Below, piece by piece: positions 27,545 through 36,944 of a stretch of 64,000 bases of DNA. Position numbers and translations under genes: made by a program. Under the pieces are notes generated by a model. It saw only the letters and a list, made by a program, of their open reading frames with translations. It was not told where the DNA came from and made no database searches. Location of the stretch: assembly GCA_965199805.1 (NCBI GenBank), contig CBDATO010000001.1, forward strand, positions 2,728,001 to 2,792,000, read 5' to 3'. Every line of letters starts with the position of its first letter. Within the stretch, counting starts at the first letter, position 1. This stretch comes from DATAZK01 sp965199805. Its GTDB lineage: Bacteria; Actinomycetota; Actinomycetes; Frankiales; Frankiaceae.

Positions 27545-29850
27545 CACGCGCTCGCCTTCTGAATTGCGTCCCACACCCGCTGCGGCGTGGTGGGCATGTC
27601 GATGTGGCGCACACCGAGGTGGGCCACGGCGTCGACCACTGCGTTCTGCACCGCCGGGGTGGCCCCGATGGTGCCCGCCTCGCCGATGCCCTTGGCACCG
27701 AGCGGGTTGTACGGCGTCGGGGTCTCCATGGGCACCAGCTCGAAGCTCGGCACCTCGGTGATCGTCATGAACGGGTAGTCCGCCAGCGTCGAGGTCAGCG
27801 GGCTGCCCTCGGCGTCGTAGACGATCTCCTCGACGAGCGCCTGACCGGCGCCCTGCGAGAGGCCGCCGTGACGCTGTCCCTCGGCGATGAGCGGGTTGAG
27901 GATCGTGCCCGCGTCGTCGACGGCGATGAGCCGCTTCAGCACCGTCTTGCCGGTCTCGACGTCGACCTCGACCACGGCGACGTGCGCACCGAAGGGGAAG
28001 GTCGGGCCGGGGGAGGTGAACATCGTCTTCACCAGCAGCGGCTCGCGTGCCGCCAGCTCGGCGAAGCTGATCTCCGCCTCCGGCGAGCCCTTGACCACGA
28101 AGCCGGCCCGGCTGAGGTCGACCACCAGGTCGTCCGGGTTCGCCTCGAGGGCGTCTGCAGCCCGCGCCTTGGCCAGCTCGACGAGCTCCTGGGCCGCCGC
28201 CTGGACGGCTGCGCCGCCGAGCTGCAGGCTGCGCGAGCCGCCGGTGCCGCCGCCGACCGGGACGAGGTCGGTGTCGCCGTGCTTCACGGTGATCTTCTCC
28301 ACCGGGATGCCGGTCTCGGCACTGGCGAGCATCGCCCACGACGTCGCGTGACCCTGGCCGTGCGGCGAGGTGCCGGTGAGGATCGTGGCCGTGCCGTCGG
28401 GGTGGATCTCGATCTCGGCGTTCTCGTTGGGGCCACCGGCCTCGGCGCCCTGCCCGGTGATCTCGACGTACACGGTCAGGCCGATCCCGAGCTGCACCGG
28501 ATCGCCGGCCTCGCGGCGGCGGGCCTGCTCGGCGCGCAGACCGGCGTAGTCGGCGGCCTCGAGCACCTTCTCCAGGGCCTCGCCGTACGCGCCGTTGTCG
28601 TACGTGGCGCCCGACGGGGTGGTGTGCGGCTCGGAGAACGCCGGCAGCACGTTGATCCGGCGCACCTCTGCCGGGTCCATGCCGATCTCGGCGGCGTACA
28701 GGTCGATCATCCGCTCGATGGCGGCGGTCGCCTCGGGGCGGCCGGCGCCGCGGTAGGCACCGATCGGTGTGGTGTTGGTGACGACGCTCTGGAAGCCGGA
28801 GGCGACCTTGGGGATGTCGTAGCAGCCCGGGGCCATCATGCCGGTGAGCATCGGGAGCAGCGCACCCATCCGCGGGTAGGCGCCGGAGTCCTGCAGCACG
28901 GCGATGCGGTAGGCGAGCACCTTGCCCTCGCGGGTGCCGCCGAGGGTCACGGTCTGGACCTGGGCCCGGCCGTGGGTCATCGCGACCATGTTCTCCGAGC
29001 GCGACTCGCTCCAGCGCACGGGCCTGCCGAGGCTGCGGGCCGCCCAGCCGACGACCGCGTGCTCCGGGTCGCAGCCGAACTTGGCCCCGAAGGCGCCGCC
29101 GACGTCGGGCGTGATGACCCGGACCTCGTCCTCGCTGAGCCCGAGCATGCCGGCGATCGCCTTCTTGGCGCCCTGCGCACCCTGGTTGCCGAACCAGGCC
29201 ACCAGGCGGCCCCCGGGGTGCTCGTCGTCGACGGACCAGATGGCCGCGGCCGACCGCGACTCCAGCGGGGCAGCTGCCACGCGCTGGTTGAGGATCTCCT
29301 GCGTCAGCACGACGTCGCAGCCGGAGAAGAACTCGGCCTCGCCCTCGGGGGTGAACGCCGGGCCGTCGAGGCCCATCGCCCACGCGGTGTTGGTGCTGGC
29401 GGCCGGGTTGACGAGCGTCTCGTCGGTACGCGCCACCCGCGGGTCGACGACCACGTCGAGCGGGTCGTAGTCGACCTCCACGAGCTCGGCGGCGTCCTCG
29501 CCCTGGTAGATCTCCTCGGTCAGCACGACCGCGACCGGCTCGCCCACGTAGCGCACGACCCCCTTGGCCAGCAGCGGCTGGCCCATGGTCGGCGGGTACA
29601 TCGGCATGCCGGGTGGCGGGGTGGCGAGGTCCATGTCGTCCGCGGTGATCACCGCGACGACGCCAGGTGCCTCGAGGGCGGCCGAGACGTCGATCGAGGC
29701 GATCGTCGCGGCGGCGATCGGGGAGCGCACGAAGGTAGCGTGCAGCGCGCCGGTCAGCCGGTCGTCGACAAGATCCTCTGTGTACGTCGCTCCGGCGGTG
29801 AGGAAGAGCGGGTCTTCCGTGCGCATGACACGCGTGCCGAGAATGCTCAA
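27544..29850 (-). CDS. molybdenum hydroxylase large subunit (CoxL-like, form II type)
   Basis: This catalytic molybdopterin-cytosine-dinucleotide subunit has about 768 residues. The start is a TTG at 29850 (LSILGTRVMRTEDP), because AAGGAGGA ends 4 nt before it. The frame stays open to 29916, but no ribosome site supports a longer protein. Visible motifs are DVGGAFGAKFG, the active-site loop GAYRGAGRPE, GQGHATSWAML and GAKGIGEAGTIG, with the catalytic Glu in the last. True form I CO dehydrogenases have AYXCSFR at the loop. AYRGAGR marks a form II or other hydroxylase, so a carbonyl, aldehyde or N-heterocycle substrate is more likely than CO. Confidence 0.88.
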
Positions 29851-30015
29851 GCGGTCCTCCTTGCGGATGCTCGGATCTGATCCTGCCTCACGCGCGTGTG
29901 GCGGCGCCTGCCGCATCGTGCCCGGCGAGGGCTAGCGCGCGGCGACCATCGGACCCGGGCAGCAGGTGCGGCTTCCCGAACCAAAAACAGCAGCAGATAC
30001 GGAGGGAGGGCGGTA

Positions 30016-30795
30016 GTGAGCGATCAGCAGGGCAGTGCCGGGCCGCCGCGGGAGCGGCAACCCCGGCCACCCCACCGCCGGCTGACGCGGCGCGCCGGTC
30101 GGCAGCTGCTCAACGTCCTGCCGGTCGACCCCGAGCAGGCCATCGAGCGGGCGCGCCAGCTCGAGGCCGTGGTGCACCCCGACTTCCGGCGGGCCATCGC
30201 CGCCGGCCTCGGCGCGATCGCGTGCCTCGTGGCCGGGCTCAGCCTGGGTGACGGGCTGTACGACGACCGGCTCAGCCGCAAGCTGATCATCGCCGGGCTC
30301 ACGGTCGGCTTCCTCTTCCTGGCGGTGCTCGCGATCCGCAGCACGGCCAGCCAGGTGGCCCGCGTGATCGGCGCCCGGGGGGCGCCCGCCGCCGGCGGCA
30401 CCGTACGGCTGCTGATCACGCTGGTCGGCTACGGCCTCGTGCTGCTCATCGCCCTCGCGATGCTGGCCGTGCCGCTGGGCAAGCTGCTGGTCGGCGGTGC
30501 CATCACCGGCGTCGTCGTGGGTATCGCGGCGCAGCAGTCGCTGGGCAACATCTTCGCCGGGCTGCTGATCATCCTGGCCCGGCCGTTCGCCATCGGCGAC
30601 GACATCAGGGTGCGGTCGGGAGCGCTCGGCGGGCCGATCGACGGCCGCGTGATCTCGCTCAGCCTGATCTACACGACGCTCGAGACCGACGAGGGGCCGG
30701 TGCAGCTGCCGAACCTCGGGCTGCTGTCCTCGGCCGTGGGCCCGCGCCCGCCGGAGAAGCCGGACCCGGAGGACGGGGTAGACCCCACTCCATGA
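30016..30795 (+). CDS. MscS-like mechanosensitive channel
   Basis: This 259-residue protein has a GTG start placed by GGAGGGAGGG 5 nt upstream. A basic, Pro/Arg-rich N-terminus leads to about four hydrophobic segments. The pore-like helix and beta domain resemble MscS: GAITGVVVGIAAQQSLGNIFAGLLIILARPFAIGD, then the short beta stretch RVISLSLIYTTLET. The cytoplasmic domain is short compared with E. coli MscS. It should relieve pressure on osmotic downshock. The stop overlaps the next gene. Confidence 0.8.
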   Translation: MSDQQGSAGPPRERQPRPPHRRLTRRAGRQLLNVLPVDPEQAIERARQLEAVVHPDFRRAIAAGLGAIACLVAGLSLGDGLYDDRLSRKLIIAGLTVGFLFLAVLAIRSTASQVARVIGARGAPAAGGTVRLLITLVGYGLVLLIALAMLAVPLGKLLVGGAITGVVVGIAAQQSLGNIFAGLLIILARPFAIGDDIRVRSGALGGPIDGRVISLSLIYTTLETDEGPVQLPNLGLLSSAVGPRPPEKPDPEDGVDPTP

Positions 30796-31457
30796 CCGGT
30801 GCGCTCACCCTCACCCAACTGACCCTGACCAAGTACGCCCACTCGTGCCTGCTGATCGAGACCGGGGGTGCGCGGCTCCTGCTCGACCCGGGCGTGTTCT
30901 CGACCGGCTTCGAGGAGCTGACCGACCTCACCGCCGTCCTCGTCACCCACCAGCACCCCGACCATCTCGACGTGGCCCGCATCGCCGCCCTCGTACGTGC
31001 CAACCCGCAGGCCACCGTCTTTGCGGACGAGGCCAGCACCGGGCAGCTCGCGGAGGCCGGCGTCACCGCACGGACGGTGCGTCCGGGTGACGCGGTCGAG
31101 GCCGCCGGGATGCCGATCGCCGTCTACGGCGGCGAGCACGCCCAGATCGCCCCTGGCTTCCCGGTGCCGCCCAACGTCGGCTACGCGGTCGACGGCCGCT
31201 TCGCCTACTCGGGGGACGCGTACGCGAGCCCGCCCGAGCCGGTGCAGGTGCTCGCCATGCCGACGGCCGCGCCCTGGCTGCTCGCCGCCGACGCCGTCGG
31301 CTACCTGCAGCGGATGAAGCCGCAGGCCACCGTGCCGGTGCACGACGTGATGCTGTCGATCAAGGACCCGTACTACAACCTCTACCGCCGCTACGCCGAG
31401 GAGCAGGGCACGGACTTCCGGGTCATCGACGACGGGGCGCCTGTCACGTTCGGCTAG
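30792..31457 (+). CDS. metallo-beta-lactamase-fold hydrolase (UlaG-like)
   Basis: This 221-residue protein starts at an ATG overlapping the MscS stop. The metal-binding motif THQHPDHLD lies near residue 54, with further His/Asp in GEHAQ and YSGDAY. The open first strand (LTKYAHSCLLIETGGARLLLDPGVF) is typical of the UlaG/YtnP-like group of small MBL proteins. Substrate unknown. It ends 4 bp into the convergent mshC-like gene. Confidence 0.8.
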   Translation: MTGALTLTQLTLTKYAHSCLLIETGGARLLLDPGVFSTGFEELTDLTAVLVTHQHPDHLDVARIAALVRANPQATVFADEASTGQLAEAGVTARTVRPGDAVEAAGMPIAVYGGEHAQIAPGFPVPPNVGYAVDGRFAYSGDAYASPPEPVQVLAMPTAAPWLLAADAVGYLQRMKPQATVPVHDVMLSIKDPYYNLYRRYAEEQGTDFRVIDDGAPVTFG

Positions 31458-32569
31458 TCGGGCAGGCCGAGCAGGCGCACGAGCTGGCGCGCCGCGTCGC
31501 CGCCGCCGGCCTCGGTGGCCGCGTCGAGCGCGCGGGGGACGTCGAGATCGGCGAGCAGGGCGGCGCGCACCTCGTCGGCCGCCGCGGGGCTGCCCTCACC
31601 GGGGCGCCCGGCAGCCGCGTACAGGGTGTCGAGGCGCTGCTCGGCGGCGGCCAGCACCTCGGCGTCGTAGTCCCACGCCTCGGCCCACGGCCGGTCGAGC
31701 AGCGCGAGGCGCAGCGCCGCAGGGCGGGCCTTGGTCAGGACGTCGCGGACCAGCACCAGGTTGCCGGTCGACTTCGCCATCTTGGCGCCGCCTGTACGCA
31801 CCGTGCCGACGTGCAGCCACGCGCGGGCGAACGGCTCGACGTCGGTGGCCGCCTCGGCCAGCGCGCTCTCGTACGCATGGTGCGGGAAGCGCAGGTCGGC
31901 GCCTCCGGCGTGCAGGTCGAGCCCGTTGCCGAGGGTGGTCAGCGCCATCACGGTGCAGCCGGCGTGCCACCCGGGCCGCCCCGGCCCCCACGGGCTCGGC
32001 CACGCGGGCTCCACGGACGGGTCGGAACGCTGCCACACCGGCACGTCGAAGAAGTCGCGGCGCCCGGCCGGATCGACCGGGTGCCCGCCCTGCTGGGCCA
32101 GCACGGTGGCCTCCTCGCGGGAGACGCCGGCGGTGGCCGGGGTGTCGGCGCCGCGGAACCACACCGTGCCCTCGGCCAGATACGCGTCGTCGGACTCGAG
32201 CAGGCTCGCGGCCAGGGCGATGACGCCGTCGACGTGCTGGTGCACCCGCGGTGCGTACGTGGGGGCGCGGACGCCGAGCGCAGCCATGTCCTGCTCGAAC
32301 GCGAACTGCTGCACAGCCGCCAGCCGGTCGTAGTGCACGTCGGCCCGGCGGGCGGCGGCCAGCATGTCGTCGTCCACGTCGGTGACGTTGCGCGTCACCT
32401 CGACACCGACGCCGCAGAGCCCGGACAGCACCCGCGCCGCCAGGTCGGACCACACGAAGGTGGCGGCGTGGCCGAGGTGGGTGACGTCGTACGGGGTGAT
32501 GCCGCAGACGTACATCCGGGCCTGGCCGATCACCGGCAGCGGGGATCCGGACAGCGTCAGCGTGGCCAC
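31454..32569 (-). CDS. mshC: MshC-like mycothiol ligase / cysteinyl-tRNA synthetase homologue
   Basis: This class I synthetase-fold protein has 371 residues. MshC joins cysteine to GlcN-Ins in mycothiol synthesis, and CysRS charges tRNA-Cys. CGITPYDVTHLGHAATF near 22 matches MshC (CGITPYDATHLGHA) rather than CysRS (CGPTVYD). Zinc ligands are visible: this Cys, GWHAGC, and the His/Glu of PHHAYESA. The KMSKS loop is KMAKSTGN. It is about 40 residues shorter than typical MshC because the N-terminal strand is reduced, so an MshC paralogue is possible. The ATG at 32569 is followed by MATLTLSGS. Confidence 0.75.
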   Translation of the reverse strand: MATLTLSGSPLPVIGQARMYVCGITPYDVTHLGHAATFVWSDLAARVLSGLCGVGVEVTRNVTDVDDDMLAAARRADVHYDRLAAVQQFAFEQDMAALGVRAPTYAPRVHQHVDGVIALAASLLESDDAYLAEGTVWFRGADTPATAGVSREEATVLAQQGGHPVDPAGRRDFFDVPVWQRSDPSVEPAWPSPWGPGRPGWHAGCTVMALTTLGNGLDLHAGGADLRFPHHAYESALAEAATDVEPFARAWLHVGTVRTGGAKMAKSTGNLVLVRDVLTKARPAALRLALLDRPWAEAWDYDAEVLAAAEQRLDTLYAAAGRPGEGSPAAADEVRAALLADLDVPRALDAATEAGGGDAARQLVRLLGLPD

Positions 32570-32619
32570 GCGCTCCAGCCTGCCACGCTGCCCGGGCGGG
32601 ACGGTCAGGGAAGTGGGGG

Positions 32620-33048
32620 TCAGCCGGCGGTCGGCGGGGTGCTGCGGCCGGACTGGGCCGCCAGCAGGTCGCGGATCTCGGTGAGCAGCAGGGCCTCGTC
32701 GGTGGGGGCCGGGCCGTCCTCGGGCTGGACCGCTCCGCTGCGGCGGCGGGCCTGCAGGTTGTCGAAGACCCGCACGATGACGAAGATCGCGGCGGCGACG
32801 ATGAGGAAGTTCACCAGCACGGTGATGAAGTGGCCGTACCGGATGAGGCTGTTGTTGATCGCGAAGTTCAGTTTGTCGAAGCTCGGCTTGCCGGTGAGGG
32901 CGCCGATCAGCTGCAGCAGGATGTCGTTGACCAGCGACTGTACGACGGCGTTGAACGCCGCGCCGATGATCACGGCGACGGCCAGGTCGAGCACGTTTCC
33001 GCGCATGATGAAGTTGCGGAAATCCTTGAGGATGGTCGAGCTCGCCAC
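32620..33048 (-). CDS. mscL: large-conductance mechanosensitive channel
   Basis: This 142-residue channel starts at the GTG 33048 (ASSTILKDFRNFIMRGNVLDLAVAVIIGAAF), with AGGAG at spacing 7. The frame is open further up without a ribosome site. TM1 (LAVAVIIGAAFNAVVQSLVNDIL) includes the gate, and TM2 (FITVLVNFLIVAAAIFVIVRVF) follows. The C-terminal helix has the usual EILLLTEIRDLL-like sequence. It is an emergency osmotic valve, together with the MscS-like protein 2 kb away. Confidence 0.92.
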   Translation of the reverse strand: MASSTILKDFRNFIMRGNVLDLAVAVIIGAAFNAVVQSLVNDILLQLIGALTGKPSFDKLNFAINNSLIRYGHFITVLVNFLIVAAAIFVIVRVFDNLQARRRSGAVQPEDGPAPTDEALLLTEIRDLLAAQSGRSTPPTAG

Positions 33049-33220
33049 GTCAGGCTCCTCGTTCGGGGCGACGCTGCGTAGCTTCCCGCAGCAGCCGGTC
33101 AACTGTGGCAGAAGGTCGGTCGACCACCGCTCGTTCAGGGTGATCTCAATAAAGCAGTCCTTCCGACACCGGACAACCGGCCTGCCGTTATCGGCCCCGC
33201 GTTTTCGGTTTGATGAGGGC

Positions 33221-33976
33221 ATGAGCGAGCACCCCGCGTCCGCCACCCCACCGGTCGCCGTCATCACCGGGGCGAGCAGCGGCATCGGTGCCGCGACGGC
33301 CCGGCGGCTCGCGGCCGACGGCTACCGGGTGGTGCTCGGCGCCCGCCGCGTCGAACGGCTGGAGGAGCTCGCCGCCGAGTGCGGGGGCGGGGCCGTCGCC
33401 CACGTCCTCGACGTCACCGACCAGGACTCCGTCGACACCTTCTGCGCCGGCCTCGACCGGGTCGACGTGCTGATCAACAACGCGGGCGGCGCGCTCGGCA
33501 TGACCCCGATCGCCGACGCCGACCTCGAGCAGTGGCGCTGGATGTACGACGCCAACGTGCTCGGCACGCTGCGCATGACGCGGGCCCTGCTGCCCGCGGT
33601 CAAGGCCACCGTCGGGCAGATCGTCGTCATGGGCTCGGTCGCCGGCACGGAGGTGTACGACAACGGCGGTGGCTACGTCGCCGCCAAGCACGGTGAGCAC
33701 GCCCTCGCCGAGACGCTGCGGCTCGAGCTGCTCGGCACCGGGGTGCGGGTCGCCGAGATCGCCCCCGGGATGGTCGAGACCGAGTTCTCGGTGGTCCGGC
33801 TCGGCTCCCAGGAGGCGGCGGACAAGGTTTACGCGGGCCTCAAGCCGCTGACCGCCGACGACGTGGCCGACGTGATCGCGTACGTGATCAGCCGGCCGGC
33901 GCACGTCAGCCTCGGCTACATCCGGCTCACTCCGGCAGCGCAGGCCTCGGCGACCCGCAACTACCGCAACCCGTAA
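33221..33976 (+). CDS. SDR-family oxidoreductase
   Basis: This 251-residue short-chain dehydrogenase has ATG 33221 after GAGGG. It contains TGASSGIGAATARRL, the downstream DVTDQDSV, NNAGGALG, Ser in MGSVAG, and a YVAAKHGEHAL active site. It resembles YdfG-type serine/3-hydroxy acid dehydrogenases. The last codons lie in a 16-bp tandem repeat that provides the stop (see repeat at 33956). Confidence 0.85.
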   Translation: MSEHPASATPPVAVITGASSGIGAATARRLAADGYRVVLGARRVERLEELAAECGGGAVAHVLDVTDQDSVDTFCAGLDRVDVLINNAGGALGMTPIADADLEQWRWMYDANVLGTLRMTRALLPAVKATVGQIVVMGSVAGTEVYDNGGGYVAAKHGEHALAETLRLELLGTGVRVAEIAPGMVETEFSVVRLGSQEAADKVYAGLKPLTADDVADVIAYVISRPAHVSLGYIRLTPAAQASATRNYRNP

Positions 33977-34003
33977 CTACCGCGACACGTAACTACCGCG
34001 AGC
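33956..34003. repeat. three 16-bp tandem repeats at convergent gene ends
   Basis: AACTACCGC starts at 33959, 33975 and 33991, an exact 16-bp period, within units like CGTAACTACCGCGACA. The plus-strand SDR stop (TAA at 33974) is in one unit, and the minus-strand NrtR-like stop (TAG, 33993-33995) is in the next. A GCCCTC-CT-GAGGGC hairpin follows directly at 34002. Confidence 0.7.
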
Positions 34004-34757
34004 CCTCCTGAGGGCTGCCGCCCGGGCGCAGCAGCGGCGGCGACAGCATGGTGGCGGTGCCCCGGCGGTAGAGCTCGGCCGGCCGCCCGCCGCCCGCGGG
34101 CACCGATCGCTCACCGACGGGGCGGACGAAGCCGGGGGCGCTCAGCACCTTGCGGCGGAAGTTCGGGGCGTCGAGCGGCACGCCCCAGGCCGCCTCGTAC
34201 ACCCGGCGCAGCTCGGCCAAGGTGAACGGCTCGTCGACGAATGCGGTGGCGAGCGACGTGTACTCGAGCTTCGCGCGGGCCCGCTCGATGCCGTCGGCGA
34301 CGATCCCGGCGTGGTCGAACGTCAGCCGCGGAGCCTCGTCGCCGGTGGCACCGGCCGGCCCGGTCACGTCGGCCGACAGCAGCAGGTCCTCCACGGGCCA
34401 CCAGCGCACACGCTCGGCGCGGGTGCCGGCCGGTCGCGGCAGGTCGGGCAGCAGCGCCAGGTAGCCGACGCTGATCACCCGGCCCCGGGAGTCGCGGCCG
34501 GGGTCGCCGTAGGTCCGCAGCTGCTCCAGGTGGCCCGACAGCTGGGTGACGCCGGCGGTGTCGTCCAGCGCCCGGCGGGCCGCCGCGTCGAGGCTCTCGG
34601 TGACGGCGATGCGGCTGCCCGGCAGCGCCCACGCGACCGGATCCCGGGGGTTGCGGCCCGCGACGAGCAGGACAGCCAGCCGCCCGGCACGCAAGGTCAG
34701 CAGCACCACGTCGACGCTGACGCCGATGTCGCCGAGCCGGGTGCCCGCGATCGTCAG
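33993..34757 (-). CDS. nrtR: NrtR-type Nudix transcriptional regulator
   Basis: A protein of about 254 residues with an N-terminal Nudix-like domain and a C-terminal winged helix, the architecture of NrtR regulators of NAD metabolism. The Nudix part has WALPGSRIAVTESLDAAARRALDDTAGV, with the usual catalytic Glu residues largely lost. The C-terminal part is LEYTSLATAFVDEPFTLAELRRVYEAAWG followed by NFRRKVL. No ATG/GTG fits the N-terminus. The frame reaches the pncB stop with LTIAGTRLGDIGVSV, so a CTG at 34757 overlapping that stop is the best guess. It lies downstream of pncB in the same transcript, and NAD-derivative sensing is inferred. Confidence 0.75.
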   Translation of the reverse strand: MTIAGTRLGDIGVSVDVVLLTLRAGRLAVLLVAGRNPRDPVAWALPGSRIAVTESLDAAARRALDDTAGVTQLSGHLEQLRTYGDPGRDSRGRVISVGYLALLPDLPRPAGTRAERVRWWPVEDLLLSADVTGPAGATGDEAPRLTFDHAGIVADGIERARAKLEYTSLATAFVDEPFTLAELRRVYEAAWGVPLDAPNFRRKVLSAPGFVRPVGERSVPAGGGRPAELYRRGTATMLSPPLLRPGGSPQEGSR

Positions 34758-36040
34758 AACCCTTCGAAGACGGTGGAGATCGCCGGGTCGCCGGCGGACA
34801 GCCGCCAGGCGGCCTCGGGCAGCTCCGCCCGCGACTGCTCCCACCGCTGCCGGCCCTCGGCGACGGACAGCTCGCCGACCGGCTCGCCGGCCCGCACCAG
34901 CGGCTCGTGCAGCGGCCGCAGGCCGGCTCCGATCCGCGGCTCGGGCCCGGGGACGACGAGGTCCTCGACCACCTGGCCGGCGCCGTCGATGCGGCGCGAG
35001 ACGCTCTTGCGCCCGCCGCGCGTCGCCTTGCCCACCGACGCCTTGTGCACGGGGCGGCCGGCGCGCTCCGTCATCTTGTAGACGAAGCCCGCCGTCGGTG
35101 CGCCCGACCCGGTGACCAGCGAGGTGCCGACCCCGTAGCTGTCGACCGGTGCCGCCCGCAGCGCGGCGATCGCGTACTCGTCGAGGTCGCTGGTCACGAC
35201 GATGCGGGTGCCGGTGGCGCCGAGGCCGTCCAGCAGCTCGCGTACGCGCTCGGCGAGCGACCCCAGATCGCCGCTGTCGAGGCGCACCGCCCCGAGCTCC
35301 GGCCCGGCCACCTCCACCGCGGTGCGGACGCCGTCCATCACGTCGTAGGTGTCGACGAGCAGCGTGGTGCCCGGGCCGAGCGCCGCCACCTGGGCGGCGA
35401 ACGCCTCCCGCTCGGTGGCGTGGGCCAGCGTGAAGGCGTGCGCGCTCGTGCCGCTGGTCGGGATCCCGTAGCGCCGGGCCGCCTCCAGGTTGGAGGTGCC
35501 GGAGAAGCCGGCGATGTACGCCGCCCGGGCTGCCGCCACCGCCGCCTGCTCGTGGGTGCGCCGCGAGCCCATCTCCAGGCACGGCCGGTCACCCGCCGCC
35601 ATGGTCATGCGCGCCCCGGCCGCGGCGATCGCGCTGTCGTGGTTGAGCACCGAGAGCACCAGCGTCTCGAGCAGGACGGCCTCGCCGAAGCTGCCGTCGA
35701 CCAGCAGGACCGGCGTCTCCGGGCCGTACGCCTCACCCTCCGCGAGCGCCGTCACGTTCACCCGCGGCGGCCCGGACACCCGGGTGCGCAGCCACTCGGC
35801 CGTCTCGGCGCCCACCACGTGGGTGTCGCGCAGCAGGTCGAGCTCGTCCGGCCCGAAGCGGAAGTCGGCGAACGCGTCGACCAGCCGGCCGGTGCCGGCG
35901 AAGACGCCGAAGCGGCGGCCCGCGGGCAGCCGGCGGGCGAAGACCTCGAAGACCGCGGGCTGGTCGGCGGCGCCGGAGCGGATCGCCGCCTCGAGCATGG
36001 TGAGCTCGTAATGGTCCGTCAGCAGAGCCGTACTCGGCAT
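34754..36040 (-). CDS. pncB: nicotinate phosphoribosyltransferase
   Basis: This 428-residue enzyme makes nicotinate mononucleotide from nicotinate and PRPP in NAD salvage. The ATG at 36040 starts MPSTALLTDHYELTMLEAA, the family's N-terminus. Active-site motifs are EMGSRRTHEQAAV near 176, FSGTSNLEAARRYG with GTSAHAF near 208, and VRLDSGDLGSLAE near 267. It is the first gene of a pncB-nrtR unit. It is divergent from clpS across only 33 bp, as in the mycobacterial pncB1/clpS arrangement. Confidence 0.9.
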   Translation of the reverse strand: MPSTALLTDHYELTMLEAAIRSGAADQPAVFEVFARRLPAGRRFGVFAGTGRLVDAFADFRFGPDELDLLRDTHVVGAETAEWLRTRVSGPPRVNVTALAEGEAYGPETPVLLVDGSFGEAVLLETLVLSVLNHDSAIAAAGARMTMAAGDRPCLEMGSRRTHEQAAVAAARAAYIAGFSGTSNLEAARRYGIPTSGTSAHAFTLAHATEREAFAAQVAALGPGTTLLVDTYDVMDGVRTAVEVAGPELGAVRLDSGDLGSLAERVRELLDGLGATGTRIVVTSDLDEYAIAALRAAPVDSYGVGTSLVTGSGAPTAGFVYKMTERAGRPVHKASVGKATRGGRKSVSRRIDGAGQVVEDLVVPGPEPRIGAGLRPLHEPLVRAGEPVGELSVAEGRQRWEQSRAELPEAAWRLSAGDPAISTVFEGF

Positions 36041-36073
36041 CCTGTCGATGCTAGCCGGGTGCACAATCGAGCG

Positions 36074-36367
36074 GTGACGACCGCCACGCCTGACACCGTC
36101 GAGCACCTCGACGAGCAGACCAGCGTCGCGCCCGACCGGCCCTGGGTCACGCTCGTCTGGGACGACCCGATCAACCTGATGAGCTACGTGACCTACGTCT
36201 TCCAGGAGCTCTTCGGCTACCCGCGTCCCCACGCGGAGAAGCTGATGCTCGACGTGCACCAGGAGGGCAAGGCCGTCGTCTCTTCCGGCACCCGCGAGGA
36301 GATGGAGCGTGACGTCGCCCGGCTGCACGCCGCCGGCCTGTGGGCCACGCTCACCCACGACTCATGA
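36074..36367 (+). CDS. clpS: ClpS adaptor protein
   Basis: This 97-residue adaptor delivers N-degron substrates to ClpA/ClpC-ClpP. It has WDDPINLMSYVTYVFQELFGY near 35, HAEKLMLDVHQEGKAVV near 57 and the HQEG hallmark. The N-terminus is a flexible Thr/Glu-rich extension. GTG 36074 is preceded by CACAAT 6 nt upstream, a weak leaderless pattern. Its stop overlaps the DUF2017 ATG. Confidence 0.92.
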   Translation: MTTATPDTVEHLDEQTSVAPDRPWVTLVWDDPINLMSYVTYVFQELFGYPRPHAEKLMLDVHQEGKAVVSSGTREEMERDVARLHAAGLWATLTHDS

Positions 36368-36924
36368 CGCGCTTCCGGCGCGTGCCGGGCGGCATCCGCG
36401 CGACGCTCGACGACGACGCGCTGGTCATGCTCCAGCTCGTCATGACCGAGGTCGTGGAGATCGTGCAGCCCGAGGAGACGCCGCCGGCGAGCGCCGACCA
36501 GGCGTGGGCCGCCGAGCTCGGGCTCGGTGACCTGACCGGCGCCGACGGCGAGACCCCGCACACGCCGCGCCACCCGGTGCTGGCGCGCCTGTTCCCGGAC
36601 GGCTACCGCGACGACCCGGAGGCGGCGGGCGACTTCCGCCGCTACACCGAGGGCGAGCTCCGGTCGGCAAAGCTGGAGAACGCGACGCTGCTGCTGCTCT
36701 CGCTCCCGGACGACCCGGGTGACGTGGTGCTCGACGAGCGCACCACCCAGGCCTGGCTCGCCGGGATCAACGACGGCCGGCTCGCGCTCGGCACCGCCCT
36801 CGGTGTCGAGGCCGACACCGACTACTCCGACATCGACGTGGACTCCGTCGACGGGCAGCGGCTGATCATCTACGACTGGCTCGGGCGCATCCAGAGCGCG
36901 CTGCTCGACGTCCTGCTCGATTAG
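36364..36924 (+). CDS. DUF2017 protein (AosR/Rv1332 homologue)
   Basis: This 186-residue soluble protein has an ATG overlapping the clpS stop. It is mostly acidic and helical (LVMLQLVMTEVVEIVQ; AWLAGINDGRLALGTALGV). Synteny with Rv1331-Rv1332 and the DUF2017 pattern identify it. The Mtb homologue is described as a redox-responsive regulator acting with the cysteine biosynthesis genes downstream. This protein has no cysteine at all, so a thiol switch is impossible here. Function inferred from neighbours only. Confidence 0.8.
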   Translation: MTRFRRVPGGIRATLDDDALVMLQLVMTEVVEIVQPEETPPASADQAWAAELGLGDLTGADGETPHTPRHPVLARLFPDGYRDDPEAAGDFRRYTEGELRSAKLENATLLLLSLPDDPGDVVLDERTTQAWLAGINDGRLALGTALGVEADTDYSDIDVDSVDGQRLIIYDWLGRIQSALLDVLLD

Positions 36925-36944
36925 CCCGGTCCTGCTCGACTAAC
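36909..36944. repeat. 17-bp direct repeat creating a promoter-like site
   Basis: GTCCTGCTCGA-YTA-R-CC occurs at 36909-36925 and 36928-36944, differing at two bases. The first copy includes the DUF2017 stop. The second supplies the TAACCT -10 candidate for mec. Confidence 0.65.

Noticed and set aside
27604..29880. Long open frame antisense to the molybdenum hydroxylase large subunit
   Set aside because: No recognisable motifs, and the repetitive RRG/GVD composition is typical of complementary-frame shadows.
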